Source: Sceloporus undulatus (Eukaryota; Chordata; Lepidosauria; Squamata; Phrynosomatidae). From it: a stretch of 64,000 nucleotides of DNA. The stretch lies in contig NC_056523.1 in assembly GCF_019175285.1 (NCBI RefSeq), positions 179,769,635 through 179,833,634 of the forward strand, given 5' to 3'. Of the stretch, positions 55,560-64,000 are shown piece after piece (the stretch's first letter is position 1; each line of letters begins with the position of its first letter). Below the pieces are notes generated by a model. It searched no databases and was not told the origin of the DNA. It saw only the letters and a program-made list of their open reading frames with translations. Made by a program: the position numbers and the translations under genes.

Positions 55560-55960
55560 GCAAACAATAGTGGTGAGATGGTGTGAGGCAGGATGTAGAG
55601 ACTTATGTCAAGGGGTATCCAGTTTGTGCCTGAGCTAAACCAATGACAGGCAAACCAAGGGGACTGCCAGAAGAGATCCATCTTGACAGCCTTTTTAAAG
55701 CTGTCAAGATTGGTGATACGTCAGATCTCTTCTGGCAGGTCATTCCATAATTTAGGAGCGGCAGATGAAAAGGCCCTCTGGGTAACTGCAGTCAGCCTGG
55801 TCTTTATTGGATGCAGTAAGTTTTTCGCAGAGGATCTAAGATTATATGGAAGAAGGCATTCCCACAAATAGGCTGGACCCAAGCCATGAAGGGCTTTAAA
55901 GGTTATTACCAACACCTTGTACTGTGCCTAGAAACTAATCTGCTTGGTAGTGGAGTCTGC
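55560..55960 (-). mobile_element. L2-clade LINE 3' end
   Basis: Minus strand encodes LVITFKALHGLGPAYLWECL, KTRLTAVTQRAFSSAAPKLW and NDLPEEI, the L2 C terminus, followed by a 3' UTR. Contains the hairpin at 55664-55738. Confidence 0.8.
55664..55738. repeat. stepped hairpin in the L2 3' end
   Basis: ctgccagaagagatc (55664-55678) pairs perfectly with gatctcttctggcag (55724-55738), and inside it cttgacagc pairs with gctgtcaag around a 9-nt loop. Confidence 0.75.
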
Positions 55961-56356
55961 TACTGAAAAGTGCTGGAGGAATGCGAAGGAGGAATTTTAC
56001 TATCAAGCTGTAGAAAGCTTGCTGCTTGGGAAAGGCATGTAGGTGGGCAGGAAGGAGATAGAAGAAACTGTTAGGCTTAGCTGTGGGAATAAAATTTGTG
56101 TGCCAAGTAGCAGGGATGGAGTAAATAGATATTGTACTTTCAGTATATTGTAGTGGATGGGACCTGTTAGATCTGACCTAAACGTGTTACTGATGGCTTG
56201 TGTTTAATGATGTCTGCAATAAAAATCTTTTGTTCTCACTTCACTAAGGCTGATTGTGCAGTGGGATAAGGTTTCATTGGTTCTGATAGCAAAGTTGTAG
56301 CATATTTGAAATCCTTCATTAAAAAATTAAATTAAAAAAGGATTGGGGAGCAGGGT
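55961..56356. other. unassigned sequence
   Basis: No feature recognised. Confidence 0.35.
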
Positions 56357-56401
56357 AGTTTTATCCACTGATTCCTTATCCATGGATCCAATCATACATA
56401 A

Positions 56402-56447
<46 letters not shown>

Positions 56448-56595
56448 TGAAAAGCAAATCTTTATGTTGTTTTTTTTTATATAAGGGACCCCATTTTACT
56501 ACACCACTGTATATAATGGGGCTAGAACAGCCATGGATTTTGATAGTCATTCCTAGAACCAAACCCCAGCAGATACCAAGGTCCCACCATATTTA
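56357..56595 (-). mobile_element. Tigger/pogo-type MITE with an internal TA microsatellite
   Basis: Minus strand: ggtatctgctggggtttggt, atagtaaaatgg-like core and ttgcttttcaga, then a (TA) run (56412-56446 on plus) and ggatccatggataaggaatc. Same family as 32768-32980. Confidence 0.75.
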
Positions 56596-57148
56596 CAAAC
56601 TGAATAATTGCTTGATTATTCATTCATGTTTTGTGGTTTTGCCATGCAGGGAGAAAGTGGATTTTAAAATATCAGAGTGTATGAGTGTAAATATTTTATT
56701 CTAATACTTACACTCATACGCTGCCATAATTTGGTTGTTTTCACCTTTGCAAGCAGAGAAATCTTAACTTTTGAGTTATAGTTTTGCATGTGTATTTTTA
56801 ATTTACACAATTTAGCCACTGAAATAGGTTTTATTGTCACATCAAAGACTGAGAAATGCTTTTAGAACACACAGAGACCATGGATTCTTCTAGCTCTTCA
56901 TTTTGATTTCCTGTTGGGGGGAAAAAACCCAACAAGTTCTTCTCTATGGAAATTGAAATGCTGAGGCTTCCCCAGTGGGTTATCTGGAGAAAGGAGGCAA
57001 GCACCTAATCCAACAGAGAAGAAATATCAAAACCTTCTTCTTTCTGCATACTGGGGAAGGAAAGAGAGAGAATAACCACAATCGTAGGAGCTGATTTCCA
57101 GATAAATCAGCATAAATGTAATCTGCATATTCATGATATTTACCCAAA

Positions 57149-57199
<51 letters not shown>

Positions 57200-57526
57200 A
57201 TTGCCCCCTGGGGAGAGGTGAGGGTTTGCTGTATCTATTCTGCTTTCTGAGATGGGGTTTCTGATGGAGACAGAATGTTTTGGAGATGTAATGTAGTGTG
57301 CTTTAGATTGTCAAGAAAAGAAGTGGGGAGACAACGTCTTCTTGAGGGTGTGCAGTCCTGTTGACAATCCAGCAGAAATTAATATATTTTTGAACCTTCT
57401 CCTAAGGATTTTGTGCTGCACAACAGCACTGTGAGGTAGATTAGATGACAAAGAAAAGTGTCAGTTTTTCCAAGGGTACCTGCTGTTGAGTCCAATCCCA
57501 TGCTGTCTGTGAAGGTAGACCAGAGG
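56596..57526. other. unassigned, with a (CT)n microsatellite
   Basis: The CT repeat occupies 57151-57197. No gene. Confidence 0.5.
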
Positions 57527-57959
57527 CTCTTACACACTACATAATTATAACACTATGATTTCACTCTAATTGCCATGGCAACATTTTATGGACTCCTGGG
57601 ATTGGCAGTTTAAGGAAGGGCATTTAGAATTCCCAACTAGAAAGCTGTTCTGGTGCCTCACAAAACTACAAATCCCAGGAGTCCATTGGATGTTGCCACG
57701 GCAGTTAAAATGGAATTTTGGGCTGCATCTACACTGCAGAATTAATGCACTTTGACGCCGCTCAGTGCCATGGAATTCTGGGGCTTGTAGTTTTGTGAAA
57801 TATTTGGCCTCTGGTGCCACAAAAAATTACAAACCCCAGTCTTCCACAGGATGGAGCCATGGCAGTTAAAGTGGTGTCAAACTGCACTGGTTTTGCAGTG
57901 TGGCAGTAGCCATAGTCCTATAATTGTGTAGTGTGTGAAAGGGCCCCAGGTGTGGAAGA
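57527..57959. mobile_element. family-A MITE interrupted by a family-B MITE
   Basis: Left ttacacactacataattata, right ctataattgtgtagtgtgtg then aaagggcccc. The left half continues to gcagttaaaatgg at about 57700, where the family-B copy begins; the right terminus resumes after it. Confidence 0.78.
57720..57907. mobile_element. family-B MITE nested in family A
   Basis: gggctgcatctacactgcag, atgcactttgacgccgct, and the complement aaagtggtgtcaaactgcac; the right end ttgcagtgtggcagtagcc is eroded. Confidence 0.8.
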
Positions 57960-58049
57960 TGCCTGGTGCTCTAGATGGTTTTTTGCTTACAGATTCCATC
58001 ACTCTTAGCCAATATAGCCAAAGGTGAGGCCTAATGGGAGCTGCAGTCC

Positions 58050-58430
58050 AAAAGGATCTTCAAAGCCACCTTTGGCAATGGTGAAAGCTTCCACCTTTAT
58101 AGTGAAGGCTGAAAAGGAAAGACAATCCCATGCAAGAATTTTCCAGGTGAAAATAAATGATTTCCTGGCTGGGAAAAAGTCACCCCCTGACTGTGTAAAT
58201 GCCTATCTTAACTGATTTTCACATCCCTTTCACGTCAGGTGACATTGTACTACCTATTTGACAGCTGCTGTCACAACTGACAAAAGAGTCAGGGCCAAGT
58301 GGAAACTTTGACACTAAGGATGTGCCATTCAGCAAGAACACCGAACGACCTTTGCTGGCTAGCAATTCAGAACTGGTCAGACCTTGGAGGGGTAAGCAGT
58401 GTTGCCCAGCTCTCTCTGTCAAGCCAAAGA
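58050..58430. promoter_or_regulatory. candidate conserved non-coding element with TALE-type palindrome
   Basis: Repeat-free. Holds the 15-bp palindrome tgacagctgctgtca (58259-58273), two inverted TGACAG cores (MEIS/TALE-type sites) around CAGCTG (an E-box), preceded by cacgtcaggtgacattg. Function is inferred from motifs only. Confidence 0.35.
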
Positions 58431-58884
58431 AAATGTGTTTTCATAGTAAAAAAATAAAAGAAAAGGGGGGATAAAAAGAAAGAAATAGAAACCAAGCTTC
58501 CAAAATTAAAATAAAATGTCCATGAGGCACATGCTTTCCTGTCTATCCAAGTTCTTCTGACACTTGCAAGGAATAGAGATTTTATAGCAGAGCTTGGTCA
58601 CTGGAAGCCATGTCCATTCTGGGCCACAAGGCTTGGCTCATTCATTACAAAGTCAGTTTTGAAGCTTCCTTTCCTGCCCTTGCCATAAATACACCTTTTT
58701 GATGTAGAAGCAAAAACAAACACACAAAAGGAGATGAGCCTTCACAGCCTCCTCAGAATGACTTCCAGTAAATCTAATGGCTAAGGGACAGGAATAAGAA
58801 TAAGGAACCAGAGTCTCCCAAGCCTCGATCTGCTCCTCTAAAAATCTCAAGTTAGAGCTCTGGCTTTCAAACCTTCTTGTGCTG
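58431..58884. other. unassigned sequence
   Basis: No feature recognised. Confidence 0.35.
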
Positions 58885-59160
58885 GTGGTTGTGCACCTGC
58901 AAGTGGTTTCTGACTTATGACAGAAAACCCCATGAAATCCATGTTGTCGCTATTAGTCAACAGGTGACTTGAAGGCATTTATGCACCAAAGGAGAAAGCA
59001 TCATGGCATTTTCTTGGCAAGGTTTATTCATTGTCTTCCTCTTTGGCTGAGGGACTGTGAGTTGCTCAAGGTCACTCAGTAAGTTTCCATGGCCAAGAGG
59101 GGGTTGAAACCCTGGTCTCCCATATCCTTGTCCAACACTCAGACTGGAACCTCCTTAGCT
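58885..59160 (-). mobile_element. CORE-like tRNA SINE with an inserted 5S-SINE piece
   Basis: SINE tail ttgtgcacctgcaagtggtt, ctgacttatgac to about 58922; then a plus-strand 5S-SINE 3' piece (aaccccatgaaatccatg, tagtcaacaggtgacttgaa, about 58925-58990); then SINE again: cattttcttggcaaggttta and ccatggccaagagggggttg. Confidence 0.65.
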
Positions 59161-59282
59161 GTCAATCTAGTGGCATAGAAAAAGTTGGATGGAGTGAGCT
59201 ACAGCTGTAAACACAGGATTTGCGGGCTTTACATTTCAAGACCTGCACGGAGCTCCATCTACCTTTACACCAATGTTCCACA

Positions 59283-59825
59283 AAATTGTTGCTGTTGCGT
59301 TCGTTCAAGTCATTTCCAACTTATGGCAACCCGAAGGCAAAAAAAGGGGATGCGGTGGCTCAAGCAGCAGATCAGCAGGTTGGCAGTTTGAGGCCCAGGT
59401 GCTGCATGCTCACATCACTAGTCCCAGCTTCTGCCAACCTAGCAGTTCAAAAGCATGCAAATGCAAGTAGATAAATAGGTACCACTTCGGTGGGAAGGTA
59501 AATAGCATTCTGTGTAATCTTGCTGGCCACATGATCACAGAGTAGTCTCTGAGAACACTGGCTCTTCGCCTTAGTAACCTTAGTAACTTAGTAAATGAGC
59601 ACCACCCCGTATGGTTGGACACGACTTGACAGCCTTGTCAAAGGGGAATACCTTTACCCTTTACCTTTAAGGCAAACCTTAAAGGTTTGTTCAGATGGGG
59701 TTTACCTTTGCCTTCCTTTGAGTCTGAGAAAGTGTGAGTTGCCCAGTGTCACACAGTGAATTTCCATTGCTGGGCAGGGATTTGAAGCCTGGTCTCCAGA
59801 GTCCTAATCCCATGGTGGCTCCCTC
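59283..59825 (-). mobile_element. CORE-like tRNA SINE split by a Sauria SINE
   Basis: The first piece, 59283-59341 (gttcaagtcatttccaactt, atggcaacccgaaggcaa), and the second, 59669-59825 (aaggcaaaccttaaaggttt, gagtctgagaaagtgtgagt, cctggtctccagagtcctaa), are continuous once the insert is removed. Confidence 0.85.
59342..59668 (+). mobile_element. Sauria-type SINE, complete
   Basis: tRNA-like head gatgcggtggctcaagcagc with B-box region ggttggcagtttgaggccca. The body has agcttctgccaacctagcag, ttcaaaagcatgcaaatgca and gaccacatgatc-type sequence, the BovB-related end is ggttggacacgacttgacag, and the tail is pyrimidine-rich (ctttaccctttacctt). The target-site duplication aaggcaaa is at 59334-59341 and 59669-59676. 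Confidence 0.88.
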
Positions 59826-59939
59826 ACAAAATGGCCCTCCATAGTTGCACACCGGAGTCTTATAAAGAAGCTCCTCAAATCATGTTGACTGCTATTGACA
59901 GCATATCTATGATGTCCATTTTCCCACCTCGTCTTTTCC

Positions 59940-60012
59940 CAGTACATACGTATGTGTGTGTGTGCCTGCCTTCAAGTCACCTATCAACCATGGCAGCCTC
60001 ATGGTTTCAGCA
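59940..60012 (-). mobile_element. 5S-SINE tail fragment
   Basis: gtgtgtgtgtgcctgccttc, aagtcacctatcaaccatgg, cagcctcatgg match the reversed 3' part of the 5S-SINE. Confidence 0.55.
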
Positions 60013-60724
60013 TCTGAAGTTTCACTGGTGATTTATGTGGGTAAAAATGTGATAAAAGGAACAAGACAGTATTTTAAAATATTTTAATTTCTATTTTAAA
60101 TTGTGTAAGCTGCCTTGGAGCCCCATAGCAGAGGAAAGACAGAATATCAATTGAAAAATATATGATAAGGAAATAAAGAGTGGTCCATGTTATCTAGGTG
60201 GAAATTTTAACCATTTGGGCACTTCAAACACACCAAGCCCTTATTGTGTAAGGGATCTATGAGATACAGAACCTTGACCAGAGGGTCTCCAATGCTACAG
60301 TCAGAAAGTGATCCAGGAGTCAGTTCACTATAAGGCTAGAGCTGTTGGATAGTCAATCCAGTCCAAGTCAGTCAAGGGTAATCCAGCAATTTAAAGGGAA
60401 AAACAGGAGCAAGGTCACCACCAGCCAGTCTAGGAGTCATTATACCTAGCCAATAATCCAGATAAATGAAGGCAACAAGGGGTAAGACACAGAGTAATCA
60501 ATTGTAGTTACTCCAAAAATCAAGAGCACACTGACACTGGGAGAATCAGGGAGCTACTGGGAGATTTATGGGCAACTGCTGCTAGAAGCCTGGTGTTTAA
60601 TGAGCCAGTGTTTCCTATGGAACAGAAGCTGGGACCTACAAAGCCTCTCCTTATCTCTTCCATGAACTCCAGAAAAGAGTGGAGTATTGCATTCTTGGCA
60701 TCTGCCACATCCTGCTGAGGAGAG
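60013..60724. other. unassigned sequence
   Basis: The stretch at 60080-60180 (taagctgccttggagcccca) looks like a LINE 3' end. No gene. Confidence 0.4.
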
Positions 60725-62095
60725 GGTCTCCCATCTCCAAGGGTTTCTGGATGAGATGAATTACTTAGATCTATTTCAGTCTGGCTTCAGACCTGAATAC
60801 GGGACAGAGATACCTTTTGTCGCCTAGATGGATGACCTACACAGGGAACTGGATGAGAGAATGTGTATCAGTTGGTTCTGCTGGACCTCTCGGTGGCTTT
60901 CAGTACCATCGACCATGGTATCCTTCTTGGCCAATCCTCTGGGATGGTACTGTGGGGCACTCTTATGCAGTGGTTCCAGTCTTTTTTGGAGAAGCAAACT
61001 CAGAAATTGGTGCTGGAGGATTCCAGTCTGATGCCCTGGCTATTGGCCTGTAGGGTCCCTCAGGATTTTGTTTTTTCCCACATGCTGTTTAATATCTGCA
61101 TGAAATTACTGGTAGATTTTCATCTGGAGTTCTGGGGTTCAGTGTCACCAATATGCAGATGGCACCCAATTCTGCCTCTCCTTCCTATCTGATTCAAAGG
61201 AAGCTGTCTTAGTACTGAGCCATGGTCTGTTGTCAGTTATGCACTGGATGAGGGCAAACAAATTAAAACTTACTCCAGAGAAGACAGAGGTTCTCCTGAT
61301 CAGTTGAAAGGCAAATCAAGGAATAATGACTCTGCCTGTGCTGGATGGGGTTACATTCCCTTTAAAATCTCAGGCTCACAACTTGAGACATCAGGTCTGG
61401 TTATGATGACCATGCCTTGTCACATCCCATTTGGACTACTGTGATACACTCTGCATTAGGCTGCCTTTGGAAACTGTTTGAGAACTTCAGTGGGTCCCAA
61501 ATGCTGTGGCTAGAACATTGACTGAGGCCAGTTATAGGCCGCATATAACTATCTTATTAAAACAGCTTTACTGGCTACCAATTCAACTCCAGGCACAATT
61601 CAAGGTGTTGGTCGTGACCTATAAAGCCCTATACAGCAGAGGTCCAGACTGTCTAAAAGACTGTATAGTATCTCCCTATACAAACATACCAGAAGCTTAA
61701 GTTTACAGGGGAAGGTTTTCCCTCGGTCCCACCATCATCATGGGCTTACTTGGGGAGGACACAAGAAAGAGGCTTCTCAGTGGCTGCTCGCACTCTCTGG
61801 AACTCCCTTCCATGGGAGACAAGGCTGGCTATCTCCCTGCTTTCCTTTCACCAGCAGACAAAAACCTAAGCAGGCTTTTAATGTGTGAATAGAGGGTCTC
61901 TTCATTAGGATATTTAGTTTAACTTTTTAAACTTTTGTATGTTTTAAAAATTATTTTATACTCTTATGTGGTGATTTTAATTGTTTTTAAATTTTATTGT
62001 TACAGTTTTTTAACTGACTCTTTCTGGGAACCACCTTGGGTCCCAGTCTGTGAGAAAGAAGCATACAAATGAAATGAAATAAATAAACTGTATCA
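60725..62095 (+). mobile_element. L2-clade LINE, reverse transcriptase to 3' end
   Basis: The longest L2 copy in the window. Readable in changing frames: LFQSGFRPEYGTEIPFVA, LLDLSVAFSTIDHGILLG, WFQSFLEKQTQKLVLEDSSL, RVPQDFVFSHMLFNICMKLL, then QYADG where catalytic YADD is expected, MHWMRANKLKLTPEKTEVLL, PHITILLKQLYWLPI and QFKVLVVTYKALYSRGPDCL. The 3' end is gggaaccaccttgggtccca and aaatgaaatgaaataaataa. Many stops and frame changes; the catalytic change confirms it is inactive. Confidence 0.88.
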
Positions 62096-62909
62096 GCCCC
62101 CAGTTCCTCATAACCTTATTGCATCAGAAAAGAAAGCCAAAACAGAGCACGAGAGTAGTGGCTTTCCCCATGCCTCTCAGCATGCCATGGTGGCACTTCT
62201 TTTCTCTTCCTGAGCGAGATGGTTTTAAAAGCATGCCTTTTGTCAAACAGATTTTTCCAATGCAACAAAAGACAACCATCTCTATTGGGAAAATAATAGA
62301 AGTGCAACGAGACCATGTGGAGAGTCACGGTGAAAGCTGTTACATTCTTATTCCATTTTTATAAGACTTTCTCAGATTCAGATTCACATTCAGAGATACC
62401 ACCATTATCTGGTGTCATAAACCCCTGGCAATCTGATTCCTCAGATTCCAGAGCATAAGTTATGACAATGTGCTTCAGAAAGCATGGTTGCCATACATCC
62501 TACTTTATTGAGGACAGTTCTCTGTTTGAACTCCAGTTTAAAGATCAACTATAGGAAAAGGTGGAAGTGGGAGGATCTGAAGTTGCCCATCAACAGCAAC
62601 TACCAGAACAACAGACTGAGCAACAACTGGACAAATAATTTGGTTCAAGTGTTTCCCTGTAGGATAAACTGTATTGCATTTCTATTTCATTTCGATGAAT
62701 TCTATGATTGCATGTATAACTATCAATCAGCATATACAAATTTTATACTAATCTGTGTCTTTTGATGTTTTCTGCTATATAATTCCACTTTTAGGGTGGT
62801 ACACAAATGTCCATCATATCCAAAACACTTACTGTTTTTTCATTGCAAGAATAGTTGCCAGTTAATACTGGTTTAGTTTCATTTAGTTACACTTGGTTAT
62901 CTTTCACAC
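62096..62909. other. unassigned sequence
   Basis: No gene or repeat recognised, apart from a weak similarity of about 62487-62510 to the first bases of the window. Confidence 0.4.
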
Positions 62910-63098
62910 AACCCTAGTAGTCTTTTGATACCAATTTAATTGCCATGGTGGCATCCTATGGAATCCTGGGAACTGGGGAGGCACTAGAGCTCTCTGGATG
63001 AGAATTCTCAATACTAAATGAAACTACAAATTCCAGGACTCCATTGGATGGATATGCAATAGTTAAAGTGGTATCAAAGGACTAGAATTGTGTGATCT
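62910..63098. mobile_element. palindromic MITE, family A/B relative
   Basis: cacaaccctagtagtctttt and aaaggactagaattgtgtg are near-complementary ends; gataccaatttaattgccat pairs with the stretch agttaaagtggtatc. ggaatcctgggaactgggga lies near the centre. Confidence 0.72.
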
Positions 63099-63160
63099 GA
63101 AGACACCGTAACCAGACTCGCTGAAATAAATGCAACTAGTTATTTATTAGTTACAGTTAT

Positions 63161-63161
<1 letters not shown>

Positions 63162-63203
<42 letters not shown>
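63162..63203 (+). repeat. (CT)n microsatellite
   Basis: About 20 CT units. Confidence 0.95.
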
Positions 63204-63204
<1 letters not shown>

Positions 63205-64000
63205 GCATATGGATTTTCTTCTCCACATTTTGCCCTCACAACAACCTTGTTAGGTAGGTTATACTGAGAGAAAGCAACAATCACCCACTAAATTTATAAC
63301 ACAGTAGGGATCTACAGTAAACTGGGATCTCCCAAATCCCAATCTGCTTTCTAAGCAGTACACCACATGCTTAATTTAAGATACATTGCTTTCAAAGGGT
63401 TGTTTTTGCCTAAATCCAGCCCATTATGTTTAGCAAATTCCTTCATATTTAGAAAAATATAATGAAATCTTAATTCTCTTTGTTGTTGTCTTAAACGATT
63501 GCTTTGAACTTTTAAATATACTATTACAGAGTGTGATTAAGCCATGATTACTAGTAACATATATTACCTTTAATCTCATTTATGAAGGTTTATCATTTCT
63601 TTGGACATACTTAAAACATGCATTATTTTTGAGGAAACAGAAAACTTAAGAACCTTAATTAAATTTCAGACTTTCCCCCTGGAAGTCATGGGAGGGAGAA
63701 GTCTCACTTTTCTGTTCTGAATGTCAAATTAGTGCTGGTTACCAAAATGTGCCCTATCTGGGCTTAACACCTCATCCTTCACATTGCCCCCATCTATCAT
63801 CTTCCCTTCATTCTGAAAAACAGACATTTTGATTTTTTGCTTTACTTCTACTTCTACAAAGCTTGTTTCTGTCAGTTGGACCAATCCAATCCAATTTCGC
63901 TATATTAACTATAGACTTAATAAAATTATTAAGATCATATTTATCCAGGACATTGTTCCCACATTCCCCCACTCCTCATCTCCAATCTGCTTTGCTTTGT
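63204..64000. other. unassigned AT-rich sequence
   Basis: No gene, RNA or repeat family recognised up to the window end. The stretch 63230-63370 (cctcacaacaaccttgttag, gtaggtt) resembles a MIR/LINE-type dispersed repeat but is too degraded to name. Confidence 0.4.

Noticed and set aside
59342-59420. Possible tRNA gene
   Set aside because: The tRNA-like head lacks a full cloverleaf and continues into the body of a Sauria-type SINE.

Overview
The window is nuclear DNA of a squamate reptile, most likely a lizard. The evidence is the mixture of repeats: L1, L2, CR1, RTE/BovB-type and probable Penelope-like retroelements lie together with a complete Sauria-type SINE, 5S-rRNA-derived SINEs, a very abundant CORE-like tRNA SINE, and many hAT-like and Tigger/pogo-like MITEs. 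I found no intact host protein-coding exon. The only host-type coding sequence is a decayed Myb/SANT (trihelix) gene at about 21.2-23.2 kb, so the window reads as intergenic or intronic sequence. There is one 10-base assembly gap (36794-36803).

Layout. 0-3.3 kb: a CR1 fragment, a 5S-SINE, CORE-like SINEs and a Tigger MITE split by an L2 3' end. 3.34-10.66 kb: the best object in the window, a full-length L1 with a 24-bp perfect target-site duplication. Its 5' UTR is built of four complete tandem ~137-bp monomers, ORF1 is intact, and ORF2 is interrupted twice: by a 255-bp Tigger-like MITE in the reverse transcriptase, and by a 5'-truncated second L1 with its own 17-bp target-site duplication near the C terminus. 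10.7-21 kb: CR1 and RTE remnants, SINEs, a second copy of the same MITE and a 343-bp palindromic MITE. 21.2-23.2 kb: the Myb/SANT pseudogene with a MITE in its intron. 23.5-26.8 kb: Penelope-like, L2 and CR1 remnants and a foldback element. 26.8-29.7 kb: a GC-rich hAT-like element with a second copy of its own family inside it. 30-48 kb: SINEs, MITEs, RTE and CR1 remnants and microsatellites. 49.5-58.4 kb: several repeat-free blocks rich in homeodomain-type TAAT motifs or carrying a TALE-type palindrome, which look like conserved non-coding elements, between further SINE/MITE/L2/RTE copies. 59-62 kb: a Sauria SINE nested in a CORE-like SINE, then a long L2 reverse-transcriptase remnant.

Nothing here forms an operon-like or otherwise new biochemical system that I can support. 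What stands out is the nesting (L1 in L1, MITE in L1, SINE in SINE, MITE in SINE, MITE in MITE, hAT in hAT), which gives relative insertion ages, the monomeric L1 promoter, and a few hairpins and non-coding blocks that the repeat annotation does not explain.
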